Of a DNA stretch of 64,000 bases, positions 1 to 7,325 are shown one piece after another (the stretch's first letter is position 1; every line of letters begins with the position of its first letter). The position numbers and the translations under genes are program-made. The DNA comes from an uncultured Desulfovibrio sp. (GTDB taxonomy: Bacteria > Desulfobacterota > Desulfovibrionia > Desulfovibrionales > Desulfovibrionaceae). The notes below the pieces were generated by a model. The model did not search any database. It worked only from the letters and a program-made list of their open reading frames with translations, and was not told the origin of the DNA. The stretch lies in assembly GCF_944327235.1 (NCBI RefSeq), contig NZ_CALVHE010000001.1:51114-115113 (forward strand). Reading direction: 5' to 3'.

Positions 1-351
1 CCGATGCGTCACCGTGGCCACCACGTCGTCCCCGGAGTCGGGGTGATGGTCCCAGACCTCGATGCGCATCCCTTCCCGATCCAGCAGACGCCCCACATGC
101 TGCAGGCGGTCGCGTTGCCGGGTATCCACCACCACAAGACGCGTCACGGCATCCCAGTCGATCTCATCGCTCTCGCGCAGCGAATACCGTTCTCTGTCCA
201 CGGTGGCGGCGATCTTCTGAAGACCGCGCTCCTGCGTCCCCGGGAAAAGCAGGGCGCAGGGGGCATACAGATGCCGGACGGCCAGCATGGCGGCAAAGGC
301 GTCAAAATCGGCATTGGCGTGGCAGGTGACAAGGGTGGAAACGACTGTCAT
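1..351 (-). CDS. DHH-family tRNA nucleotidyltransferase-like protein, N-terminal part (runs off the left edge)
   Basis: Only the first 117 codons are visible. The start codon overlaps the xerD stop in an ATGA junction (348-351), so the two genes are one transcript. The reading frame opens with a DHH phosphoesterase domain: HANADFDAFAAM near residue 11 (motif I), VVVDTRQ near residue 73 (motif II) and the diagnostic DHHPDS near residue 101 (motif III). In delta-proteobacterial genomes proteins that start this way usually continue with CBS domains and a poly(A) polymerase/tRNA nucleotidyltransferase domain (A-adding enzyme type). That continuation lies outside the window, so the full function is inferred; a stand-alone DHH phosphoesterase is the alternative. 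Confidence 0.75.
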   Translation of the reverse strand, partial: MTVVSTLVTCHANADFDAFAAMLAVRHLYAPCALLFPGTQERGLQKIAATVDRERYSLRESDEIDWDAVTRLVVVDTRQRDRLQHVGRLLDREGMRIEVWDHHPDSGDDVVATVTHR

Positions 352-1313
352 CGGGACTGGCTCCGGGGATGATGGGCACGATGGATGCTGCGCAGGCGTT
401 CGGCCTGCACATGGGTATAGATCTCCGTGGCGCTGATGTCCGCATGGCCCAGAAGGACCTGGACGGACCGCAGGTCGGCGCCGCCTTCCAGCAGATGCGT
501 GGCAAAGGAATGCCGGAAGGTATGCGGCGAGATCTCACGACGGATGCCCGCCGTCAGCGCGTATTTCTTGATGGCTTTCCAGACGTACTGCCGGGTAAGT
601 CCGTTGCCGGAACGGTTGACGAAGAGCAGATGGCTGTTGGGCGAAAATTCGGGACGGCAGTGGGCGATATAGTCCTGGAGCCGGGCTTGGGCCTCAGCAT
701 GAAGGGGCACCAGACGCTCCTTGCCGCCCTTGCCGAACACCCGCACGAGCCCGCGCTGCAGATCGAGATCCTCCAGCGTCAGCTCGCAGACTTCCGAGAC
801 CCGCAGACCCGCCGCGTACAGGACCTCCATAAGGCAGCGATCCCTCCGGCCGGACTTGTCGCGCAGATCCGGCTGGGCAAGCAGGCGCTCCATCTCCTCA
901 CGACTCAGCACTTCGGGCAGATATTGCGGCAGCCTGGGACTTTCCAGCAGGGCGGCGGGATTGGCCGACAGCACCTTTTCTTCCACGGCAAAGGCAAAGA
1001 AACTGCGCAGGGCCGACAAGCGTCTGGCCAGACTGCGCCCCGTATTCTGTCGTGAGCGCAACCAGGCCAGAAACAGCATGATGTCCTGTTCACCAAGCTG
1101 GACGGCCTGCCGAGAAGCGGCAGCCCCCCGGCCCATATCCCACTCGTCCAGATAGAGGAGGAAGAGCTCCATGTCCTGTCGGTAGGCTTCCACTGTCCGT
1201 ACGGAAAGTCCCCGCTCGGCCAGCAAGGCATTGGCCCAGACGGGAACAGAGCGCGCCAGCGCATCACGCAGCTTTGCAAAGGGGACAGCGGGGGAGGCGG
1301 TGTTTTTCTCCAT
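348..1313 (-). CDS. xerD: Tyrosine recombinase XerD-like
   Basis: A 321-residue site-specific tyrosine recombinase, the usual length for XerC/XerD, which resolve chromosome dimers at dif near the septum. An N-terminal core-binding domain spans about residues 20-115 and the catalytic domain about 135-315. The catalytic set is visible: R171 (GLRVSE), K197 or nearby, H264 and R267 (HTFRH), H290 (LLGH) and Tyr299 (EIYTH). ATG 1313 is chosen because upstream in-frame sequence reads as low-quality, arginine-rich translation and overlaps the divergent folK promoter. The 3' end overlaps the next gene by 4 bp. A second Xer protein (58355-59449) lies in this window; which one is XerC and which XerD is assigned by general resemblance only. 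Confidence 0.85.
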   Translation of the reverse strand: MEKNTASPAVPFAKLRDALARSVPVWANALLAERGLSVRTVEAYRQDMELFLLYLDEWDMGRGAAASRQAVQLGEQDIMLFLAWLRSRQNTGRSLARRLSALRSFFAFAVEEKVLSANPAALLESPRLPQYLPEVLSREEMERLLAQPDLRDKSGRRDRCLMEVLYAAGLRVSEVCELTLEDLDLQRGLVRVFGKGGKERLVPLHAEAQARLQDYIAHCRPEFSPNSHLLFVNRSGNGLTRQYVWKAIKKYALTAGIRREISPHTFRHSFATHLLEGGADLRSVQVLLGHADISATEIYTHVQAERLRSIHRAHHPRSQSR

Positions 1314-1360
1314 CTCCGTATGGTAGCCTGCCTCCGCCGGAGGGGCAAGCCTCCGATGCT

Positions 1361-1390
1361 TTGACAGCCCTGCCCGTTGTACGCTATTTT
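1361..1390 (+). promoter_or_regulatory. Promoter of folK (leaderless arrangement)
   Basis: TTGACA at 1361-1366 and TATTTT at 1385-1390 are separated by 18 bp. The predicted start of transcription, about seven bases past the -10 box, is the A of the folK ATG at 1397. No Shine-Dalgarno sequence precedes that ATG, which fits a leaderless mRNA. The boxes are seen; the transcription start is inferred. Confidence 0.55.
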
Positions 1391-1396
1391 TTTTAA

Positions 1397-1912
1397 ATGC
1401 TGTCTGCTGCTGCCGAACTGCCGGTCTATGTGAGCCTCGGTTCCAATACGCCTGATGCCGCGCATATGCTCGACGCCGCGAGCGCCGCGCTGGAACGCCT
1501 GGAGGGCCTGCGCCTCGTGCGGGCCGCCTCCCGCTACACGACCGAGCCGCAGGGCTACGCCCATCAGCCGTGGTTTGAGAATACCGTACTGGAGCTGGCC
1601 GTGGATGCTGCCCGCTGGCAGTCGCGTGAGCTGCTGGCCGCCATGCTGGGCATGGAAGCGGCACTGGGAAGGCGGCGTGATCCGGATCTGCGTTTCGGCC
1701 CGCGCAGCATCGACATGGACCTGCTCCTTTTCGGCAACGAAACGAGTACGGATATCCATTGCCTGCTGCCGCACCCGCGCATGTGCGAGCGGGCCTTCGT
1801 GCTCGTGCCGCTGGCGGAGCTCGCGCCGGATCTTCTCGTCAACGGCCGCAGCGTCTCCCAATGGCTGGAAAGCCTTGTCTGGCGCAGGGAAGGGCGGGCA
1901 ATTTTTCAGTGA
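1397..1912 (+). CDS. folK: 2-amino-4-hydroxy-6-hydroxymethyldihydropteridine diphosphokinase
   Basis: FolK transfers pyrophosphate from ATP to 6-hydroxymethyl-dihydropterin in cytosolic folate synthesis. The 171-residue protein has the family's opening VYVSLGSN, the substrate-binding stretch FENTVLEL, and the HPPK signature RFGPRSIDMDLLLF with its two metal-binding aspartates, followed by LPHPRMCERAFVLVPLAEL. Length matches monofunctional FolK enzymes. It is divergent from xerD, 83 bp between starts. There is no ribosome-binding site upstream of ATG 1397 and a promoter is positioned to start transcription at that ATG. No other folate synthesis gene is adjacent, although a 5-formyl-THF cyclo-ligase occurs at 25 kb. 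Confidence 0.93.
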   Translation: MLSAAAELPVYVSLGSNTPDAAHMLDAASAALERLEGLRLVRAASRYTTEPQGYAHQPWFENTVLELAVDAARWQSRELLAAMLGMEAALGRRRDPDLRFGPRSIDMDLLLFGNETSTDIHCLLPHPRMCERAFVLVPLAELAPDLLVNGRSVSQWLESLVWRREGRAIFQ

Positions 1913-1981
1913 CCTTTCGGCAGGCCTGTGCTACACAGGGCGAGTGTTGCCGCGCCGTCCGCGCCGCCGCATCCCACCGTT

Positions 1982-2131
1982 AGAGCAATTCCACATTGAA
2001 AATGTGGATTGCTCTGGTAGTCGCGAGAGCGACTACCAGCAACCGAACACACGGAAAAACCACGCTTTTTCCGTAGTGTGAGGGCAGCGTCAGCATTGAA
2101 ATTGGACACAATTTCAATGCGAATCCGCTCT
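1982..2131. repeat. 150-bp element built of four successive hairpins with TAGAGC/GCTCTA ends
   Basis: The element begins AGAGC (1982) and ends GCTCT (2131), and is flanked by T and A, so the ends read TAGAGC and GCTCTA. Inside are four inverted repeats in a row: about 1982-2015 (CCACATT/AATGTGG with outer AGAGCAAT/ATTGCTCT), 2016-2037 (GGTAGTCGC/GCGACTACC), about 2051-2074 (ACGGAAAAA/TTTTTCCGT) and about 2094-2117 (ATTGAAATTG/CAATTTCAAT). Its sequence is not that of the family A repeats, but the terminal hexamers are the same. It lies between folK and the next gene and ends 12 bp before that gene's start, so the last bases carry or abut its ribosome-binding site. Confidence 0.6.
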
Positions 2132-2142
2132 AAGGAGTATCT

Positions 2143-2439
2143 ATGTGGAAATGGCTTATTCTGGCCGTGGCGGTCTATGTGCTGTACCGCATGTTTGCCA
2201 ATGACTTCATGAAAAAAAAGCAGGCGGACAAAAAAGAAGACGCCGCCGAGATGGAACGCAAGGTCGCCGCCGGAGAAATGGTCAAGGATCCGGAATGCGG
2301 GGCCTATGTCTCTGTGGATGAGAGCATTACCGTACGGGACGGCGAAAAGGTCTACCGCTTCTGCAGCTATGACTGTCGCGACAAGTTCCTCAAGCGCCTT
2401 CAGGAAGGCGGCCGGGAACTGCCCGCCAGAGAGGACTAG
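2143..2439 (+). CDS. Small membrane-anchored TRASH/YHS-like metal-binding protein
   Basis: A 98-residue protein with one N-terminal membrane segment (about residues 3-17, WLILAVAVYVLYRMF), a charged lysine-rich linker (25-45), and a C-terminal cysteine module: DPECGAYVSVDESITV, then YRFCSYDCRDKFL. The pattern C-x(n)-C-x3-C with a hydrophobic core between is that of TRASH/YHS domains, which bind metal ions and often sit in metal handling proteins. An AAGGAG ribosome-binding site at about 2132 fixes ATG 2143. A terminator follows at 2496. Metal binding is inferred from the motif; the partner and metal are unknown. Confidence 0.75.
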   Translation: MWKWLILAVAVYVLYRMFANDFMKKKQADKKEDAAEMERKVAAGEMVKDPECGAYVSVDESITVRDGEKVYRFCSYDCRDKFLKRLQEGGRELPARED

Positions 2440-2495
2440 ACCGAAACGGCAGCCATGCCGGACATGGCCGAGTCCGGAAAGGAACGCCCCGCTCG

Positions 2496-2522
2496 GGCGG
2501 AGCTTTCCGCCTCCTCTTTTTG
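2496..2522 (+). terminator. Rho-independent terminator
   Basis: GGCGGA (2496-2501) pairs with TCCGCC (2506-2511) around a four-base loop and is followed by a pyrimidine run ending TTTTT. It lies 57 bp after the small metal-binding gene. Confidence 0.6.
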
Positions 2523-2795
2523 TCCTTTCTTCCGTACGAGGGACGGGATAGGGTTGAGGGAACAACCTTTGCCCTGCGGCCGATGACCACTGACGGGATG
2601 AGACATGGAAGCGGCGTTGCCCGAACGGCAGCCCCGCTTTTTTCATAGTCGCTCCTGCCTTTCCCGCCCCCTGCCCAGAGCGACGAGTTCCGGCGGCGAC
2701 CGGCGAGCCGGCGGGAAAGGGCATCCCCCTCCCCGCCAGCGCAGCAGCGCGCCAGACGCGCTTTTTTCCATGCGTTCCCGAAAGAGCCAGAGGCG
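2523..2795. other. Intergenic region without a supportable gene
   Basis: Together with the terminator this makes a gap of about 355 bp between the convergent genes at 2439 and 2796. Several reading frames are open on both strands, but they lack start signals and family resemblance. I see no RNA gene or repeat here. Confidence 0.5.
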
Positions 2796-3185
2796 TTATT
2801 TTCCCTGAGGCTGCTTGTAGGCAATGCAGTCCACTTCCACACGCAGATCGCTCATCATGGCCGCCTGTACGCACACTCTGGCCGGGGCGTGCTCCGCCGT
2901 GAAATACTGGGCATAGATCTTGTTGAACCCGGCGAAATCGCGCGGATCATCCAGAAACACCGTGACGCGCACCACATCTTCCAGCCCATAACCCGCCAGT
3001 TCGAGCGCCGCCTTGAGATTGTCCAGCGCCACACGCGCCTGCACGCTGATGCTGCCGCTCACGATCTCCCCGGAAGCGTCACGGGGAACCTGTCCGCTGA
3101 CATACAGCCAGCCGTCAGCGGCAACAGCCTTGGCAAAGGGCAGGGCGCCGGGGGCCGAGGGGATTCCAAACCGTTTGATGGACAT
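2796..3185 (-). CDS. ridA: RidA family reactive enamine/imine deaminase
   Basis: RidA hydrolyses reactive 2-aminoacrylate-type enamine/imine intermediates released by PLP enzymes, acting as a cytosolic trimer. The 129-residue protein has the family features in order: LPFAKAVAADGWLYVSGQVP, an ARVALDNLKAALE helix, VVRVTVFLDD, and the C-terminal APARVCVQAAM carrying the conserved arginine of the active site, then VEVDCIAY. An AAGGAGAG ribosome-binding site precedes ATG 3185. It follows lysC on the same strand but lysC has its own terminator, so ridA probably uses the AT-rich promoter region at about 3195-3250. Confidence 0.92.
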   Translation of the reverse strand: MSIKRFGIPSAPGALPFAKAVAADGWLYVSGQVPRDASGEIVSGSISVQARVALDNLKAALELAGYGLEDVVRVTVFLDDPRDFAGFNKIYAQYFTAEHAPARVCVQAAMMSDLRVEVDCIAYKQPQGK

Positions 3186-3253
3186 ACTTCTCTCCTTTTT
3201 TATGGGGATGGGATTTTATTTTATAAAATATTTCATAAAAAATTGCCATGCCA

Positions 3254-3277
3254 GGAAAAAGGCCGCATATGCGGCCT
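3254..3277 (-). terminator. Terminator of the acpS-nnr-tsaE-lysC operon
   Basis: The 18-bp perfect palindrome AGGCCGCATATGCGGCCT (3260-3277) is followed on the minus strand by TTTTTCC. It lies 90 bp downstream of lysC. Confidence 0.75.
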
Positions 3278-3367
3278 GATCTTCCCAAAGCCCAACCAAC
3301 CCGGACGGCGGCGTCCGCAGGCGTTACCCGCGCCGGCAGGAAGCGCCGCCGCGACCGGGGGCATATG

Positions 3368-4591
3368 CTAGTTGATGTCCCAATCCAGCCCAAACGTATC
3401 GTGCAGGATGCGCACGGCAAGCTCCACATACTTTTCCTGGATGAGGATAGTGATCTTGATCTCCGAGGTGCTGATCATCAGGATGTTGATGCCTTCCTGC
3501 GTGAGGGCGGCAAAGGCCCGGGCAGCCACGCCGGAATGGTTGCGCATCCCCACGCCGATGGCCGACACCTTGGCCACGTTGACGTCGTGCACCACTTCGG
3601 AAGCGCCGATCTTCCTCGCAACCTCGTCCATGATGGCCAGCGTCTGATTGAGGTCCTTGCGGGACACGGTGAAGGTGATGTCCGTATGGCCGTCAAGGCT
3701 GGTGTTCTGCACGATCATGTCCACCAGCACGCCCTTTTCGGAGAGCGGACCAAAAACGGCAGCCGCAATGCCGGGCACGTCCGGCACTTCATGCAGGGTC
3801 ACGCGGGCCTGATCCTTGTCGTAGGCAATGCCGGATACAAGAAGAGCTTCCATGCTCGAATCCTCCTGGGTAACTAGGGTGCCGGGATCATCCGTGAAGG
3901 TCGAGCGCACCCGTACCGGCACTTTGTACTTTTTGGCAAATTCCACGGAACGAATGTGCAGCACCTTGGCCCCCATGCTCGCCATCTCGAGCATCTCCTC
4001 ATAGGCCACGCGATCCATCTTGCGGGCCGTGGAGCAAATATTGGGGTCTGTGGTGTAGACGCCGTCCACATCCGTATAGATCTCGCATTCCACGGAGCCG
4101 AGCGCAGCGGCAAGCGCCACGGCGGACGTATCCGAGCCGCCCCGGCCCAACGTGGTGATACGCCCGTCCTCGGTGCATCCCTGAAAACCGGCCACGACCA
4201 GCACGTCGTATTCTTCCAGAGCGGCGCGCAGCTTTGCGCTGTCGATATCCGTAATGCGCGCCCGGCCGTAGTCGTCATCCGTGGTCATGGGAATCTGCCA
4301 GCCCAGAAGGGAACGCGCACGAACGCCCGCATCCTTGAGCAGCATGGTGAACAGGGCAATGGACACCTGCTCCCCGGTGGAAACCAGCACATCGCATTCG
4401 GCCTTGTCCGGCGTATTGGACCATTCATCCGCCAGAGCAAGCAGGCGGTTCGTCTCTCCCGAACGGGCAGACAGCACCACCACCATCTTGTTGCCCCTGG
4501 CCAGACCGGCAAGGACCTTTTCACGAACCTTTTTCATGCACTCCAGATTGGCTACCGAAGTGCCGCCAAATTTTTGCACGAGAATCTTCAT
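3368..4591 (-). CDS. lysC: Aspartate kinase
   Basis: Phosphorylates aspartate, the first step to lysine, threonine and methionine. The 407 residues match the monofunctional class. The kinase domain starts KFGGTSV (residues 7-13), continues with VVVLSARSGETNRLL and the STGEQVS motif, GRGGSDTSA (active-site loop) and YTDVDGVYTTDP. Two C-terminal ACT domains (about 265-400) show NTSLDGHTDITFTV and the regulatory ISTSEIKITI stretch, so feedback inhibition by lysine and/or threonine is likely. ATG 4591 is chosen because the kinase fold begins immediately; a weak GAGAG lies upstream. It is last in the acpS-nnr-tsaE-lysC cluster, 34 bp after tsaE. Confidence 0.95.
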   Translation of the reverse strand: MKILVQKFGGTSVANLECMKKVREKVLAGLARGNKMVVVLSARSGETNRLLALADEWSNTPDKAECDVLVSTGEQVSIALFTMLLKDAGVRARSLLGWQIPMTTDDDYGRARITDIDSAKLRAALEEYDVLVVAGFQGCTEDGRITTLGRGGSDTSAVALAAALGSVECEIYTDVDGVYTTDPNICSTARKMDRVAYEEMLEMASMGAKVLHIRSVEFAKKYKVPVRVRSTFTDDPGTLVTQEDSSMEALLVSGIAYDKDQARVTLHEVPDVPGIAAAVFGPLSEKGVLVDMIVQNTSLDGHTDITFTVSRKDLNQTLAIMDEVARKIGASEVVHDVNVAKVSAIGVGMRNHSGVAARAFAALTQEGINILMISTSEIKITILIQEKYVELAVRILHDTFGLDWDIN

Positions 4592-4625
4592 GCCACTCTC
4601 ACGCCACCTGACTGCAACAAGTGAA

Positions 4626-5138
4626 TCACAGGGCAACAGGATCGACCCCTTGCAGGCTGGGCCATCCCTCTTGCAGCCGTTCAACCAGACGCTGTGCGGC
4701 CGGGCCCCTGGCCCGCAGCGTCACAAGGTGTTTCTCTTCGCATGAGTTCAGGCAGATGTCCAGATATTCCTTGGGCAGATCCGCCTCCGGCAGGGCTTCC
4801 CCCCATTCCACGAAACAGAGGCTCTTCCCGTCGTCCAGCGCATCCCATAATTCGTCGGGCGCACCGGCAGGACAGCGGTACAGATCGGCGTGCAGGACAG
4901 GGGGGCATGTGGGATAACTGTTGCACAAGGTGAAGGTCGGGCTGGAGATCTCCGCCCTGTCGCCGCCCGGCAGGGCTTCCACCACGGCGCGCGTGAGCGT
5001 GGTCTTGCCGCTGCCCAGATCCCCATGCAGCAGAAAGAGCCGCACGGCAGGGACATCCTGTACGGCCGCGGCAAGCGCGCCTCCCAGACGCCTGGTGTCG
5101 TCAAGGGAAGCGAGCACAAGAGAACATTCCTTCAGCAT
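4626..5138 (-). CDS. tsaE: tRNA threonylcarbamoyladenosine biosynthesis ATPase TsaE
   Basis: TsaE is the P-loop ATPase that turns over the TsaB-TsaD complex during N6-threonylcarbamoylation of A37 in ANN-decoding tRNAs. The 170-residue protein has the Walker A GDLGSGKTT at 39-47, the family's ISSPTFTLCNSY and HADLYR motifs, and the FVEWGEAL Walker B-like segment. Length is typical. It overlaps the upstream nnr gene by 7 bp, an association of YjeF-like and YjeE proteins that is common in bacteria, and it precedes lysC by 34 bp, so translational coupling is likely. Confidence 0.95.
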   Translation of the reverse strand: MLKECSLVLASLDDTRRLGGALAAAVQDVPAVRLFLLHGDLGSGKTTLTRAVVEALPGGDRAEISSPTFTLCNSYPTCPPVLHADLYRCPAGAPDELWDALDDGKSLCFVEWGEALPEADLPKEYLDICLNSCEEKHLVTLRARGPAAQRLVERLQEGWPSLQGVDPVAL

Positions 5139-6796
5139 TTTCCGTCCCCCCCCGTCCGTGCCCGCTGCCCGCAGTGAGCCGCATGTACGGACGGCAGGAC
5201 ATCTGCCAGCTCATGCGCCAGATTGCCGCGCGTCGGATATTTTTCCGCCACGGCACGCCCAGCCAGCGCGTGCCAGCTCACGCCCACGGCGGCAAGCGTC
5301 AGCGCATCCACCGGGCAATCCCCCTCCAGCGTTCCGGCAGGGTGCGCCGCCCGCCGGGCCAACAAAGCGCCCATGCAGCCCGCCAGCACGTCGCCGCTGC
5401 CGCCCACGGCCAGAGAGGGCACATCCCACGGACTCACGCACACAGGCCGCAGACGCTGCGCCCGCTGCTGTCCGATGAGGGTCCCGGCCCCCTTGAGCAC
5501 GACACAGGCGGGCGTCAGGGAACACAGGGCCCGCAAGGCCTGCAGACGGTCAGCCTGTATCTGGGCGGACGTCGTGCCCAGCAGCGCCGCCGCCTCGCCC
5601 GGATGCGGCGTCAGCACATCCTGCTCCCGCAGGCCCCGCAAAAGTTCCGGCTCGCGGGCCAGCAGCACCAGCGCATCCGCATCCAGTACGGCACAAGGCC
5701 GCTCCGCGCAGGAAAGCAGCGCGCGCAACAGAGCCTGCGCCGCCTCGCTGCGCCCCATGCCCGGCCCGATGACCAGCGCCTGCGCTCTGTCCACGCTCGC
5801 TTCGAGCAACAATCGCAGATTGCCCGACGGCAGCGACGGCCAGAGCCCCGGAGAAGTTCCCGGCATTTCCCGCACCATGATCTCCGCCAGACCATTGCGG
5901 ACAGCCAGCCCATTGCCATAGGGCACAAGCGCGCCCGCCAGCCCGGCCCCGGCCCGCAGGACGGCCCGCGCGGCAAGGTGGGCCGCGCCGCACAGATCCT
6001 CCGCGCCGCCCACCACCAGCACATGTCCGTAGGAATTCTTGTATCCCTGTGGCCGGAAGGGCGGCAAATGTCTCAGGACCTCCGCACTGAGCAGGCGGGC
6101 GGAACAAGGCGCCGTACGACGTACCGCCAGCGGGATGCCGATGGGCAGGGTGAGCAGGCGTCCCGTAAAAGGAGCGCTTTCCGGCAGGACAAGGCCATAT
6201 TTGGCGGCTTCAAACGTTACTGTGGCGTGGGCGCGCACAGCTTCCGGCTGCGGCCGACCGCTCGCCGCATCCAGACCGGAAGGCACATCCAGCGCAAGGA
6301 CGAAGGCCTCACGCCGCAGAGCATTGATATGGCGGACAAGGGCAAGCATCTCCGGCCGCAACTCTCCGTGGAAGCCGGTGCCGAGCAGTCCGTCCACCAC
6401 GATATGCGGCAGCTCCTGGCCCTTGCGACCGTCACCGGCAAGACAGCGCCCCACCGGCAGGAAGGAAACGCCGCAGCGTCGCGCCATACGCACATGCTGG
6501 CCGCACGCGCCCCGGTACTGTCCCAGGGGCCGCGTATGCCAGACGGTGGGCACGGCCCCCGCATCCAGCAGATGCCGCGCCAGAGCGGCAGCGTCGCCGC
6601 CGTTGTTGCCGCTGCCCATGAAGAGCCAGACCCGACGGCCCGCCAGCGGCACATGGCAGAGCTCCAGTGCCCGCAGGGCCGCGCGCGAGGCGTTTTCCAT
6701 GAGCATGACTTCCGGCAGGCCCAGAGCAAAGGACGCTTCGTCCCATTGCCGCATCTCAGCCGGCAGCGGCAGGGGGGGCAGGGTGGACATGACCAT
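5132..6796 (-). CDS. nnr: Bifunctional NAD(P)H-hydrate epimerase / ADP-dependent dehydratase
   Basis: Repairs hydrated NAD(P)H: the N-terminal YjeF_N epimerase domain (about residues 10-215) interconverts R and S hydrates and the C-terminal ribokinase-like domain (about 225-540) dehydrates the S form with ADP. Visible motifs are VMLMENASRAA, GSGNNGGDAAALARHL, DGLLGTGFHGELRP and LDVPSGLDAASG in the epimerase part, then GGSGDVLAGCMGALLA in the nucleotide-binding part. The 554-residue length fits the fused form. GGAGAAATAAGT precedes ATG 6796; an in-frame ATG six bases later is also possible. It lies 2 bp after acpS and overlaps tsaE by 7 bp. Confidence 0.93.
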   Translation of the reverse strand: MVMSTLPPLPLPAEMRQWDEASFALGLPEVMLMENASRAALRALELCHVPLAGRRVWLFMGSGNNGGDAAALARHLLDAGAVPTVWHTRPLGQYRGACGQHVRMARRCGVSFLPVGRCLAGDGRKGQELPHIVVDGLLGTGFHGELRPEMLALVRHINALRREAFVLALDVPSGLDAASGRPQPEAVRAHATVTFEAAKYGLVLPESAPFTGRLLTLPIGIPLAVRRTAPCSARLLSAEVLRHLPPFRPQGYKNSYGHVLVVGGAEDLCGAAHLAARAVLRAGAGLAGALVPYGNGLAVRNGLAEIMVREMPGTSPGLWPSLPSGNLRLLLEASVDRAQALVIGPGMGRSEAAQALLRALLSCAERPCAVLDADALVLLAREPELLRGLREQDVLTPHPGEAAALLGTTSAQIQADRLQALRALCSLTPACVVLKGAGTLIGQQRAQRLRPVCVSPWDVPSLAVGGSGDVLAGCMGALLARRAAHPAGTLEGDCPVDALTLAAVGVSWHALAGRAVAEKYPTRGNLAHELADVLPSVHAAHCGQRARTGGDGKC

Positions 6797-6798
6797 AC

Positions 6799-7182
6799 TT
6801 ATTTCTCCAGAATGACGACCGCCACGGCGTAATGTCGCTCGTGGCTAATGGAAACGTGCAGGCTCCGCGCCCCGAGCTGCTGCAGACGCATCAGGGCCCG
6901 CCCCGCAAAAGAGAGGAGCGGCCTGCCGCCAGCATCGGCAAGGATCTCCACATCATGCAGGCCGATGCCCGCACTGAAGCCTGTCCCCAGCGCCTTGACC
7001 GCAGCTTCCTTGGCGGCAAAACGTCCGGCAAGACGGACCGCCGGCGGCAGTCCCCCGCCGGGGGCAAGCAGGGCAAGTTCCGCGGGACTGAGGATCTTGG
7101 CGGCATACCGCGGGCCGAAACGTTCCAGCCCGGCAGAGATGCGCTCCACCTCCACGATGTCCGTCCCCATACCTACCAACAT
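6799..7182 (-). CDS. acpS: Holo-[acyl-carrier-protein] synthase
   Basis: Transfers 4'-phosphopantetheine from CoA to a serine of acyl carrier protein. The 127-residue protein begins MLVGMGTDIVEVERI, whose aspartate binds magnesium, and has FAAKEAAVKALGTG with the catalytic glutamate, and LHVSISHERHYAVAVVILE near the C-terminus. The start at 7182 is selected by GGGGGAG ten bases upstream and by the family N-terminus; in-frame sequence further upstream does not resemble the family. First gene of the acpS-nnr-tsaE-lysC cluster and divergent from ugd. Confidence 0.93.
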   Translation of the reverse strand: MLVGMGTDIVEVERISAGLERFGPRYAAKILSPAELALLAPGGGLPPAVRLAGRFAAKEAAVKALGTGFSAGIGLHDVEILADAGGRPLLSFAGRALMRLQQLGARSLHVSISHERHYAVAVVILEK

Positions 7183-7224
7183 GCCTTTGCTCCCCCGAAG
7201 CCGTCCGCGCATTGCCTTGCAACA

Positions 7225-7253
7225 TTGCCCATTCCGACAAAAAAACATAGAAT
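7225..7253 (+). promoter_or_regulatory. Candidate promoter of ugd
   Basis: TTGCCC (7225-7230) and TAGAAT (7248-7253) are spaced by 17 bp in the 143-bp gap between the divergent acpS and ugd genes. A transcript would have a leader of about 65 bases. Confidence 0.4.
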
Positions 7254-7325
7254 GGCCTACGCATTTGAACGTATCCCTTTACCGGCGTCAAGCGGCCCGG
7301 CCGATGACGCCACTCAGGAGCCATA

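Noticed and set aside
348..1313. Tyrosine recombinase as an integrase of a genomic island
   Set aside because: Length, motifs and operon context match chromosomal XerD; there is no tRNA-flanked island or phage gene around it.
1906..2874. Long minus-strand frame of 322 codons across the 1.9-2.9 kb region
   Set aside because: It runs antisense through the small metal-binding gene, the four-hairpin element and a terminator, has no start signal and no family resemblance.
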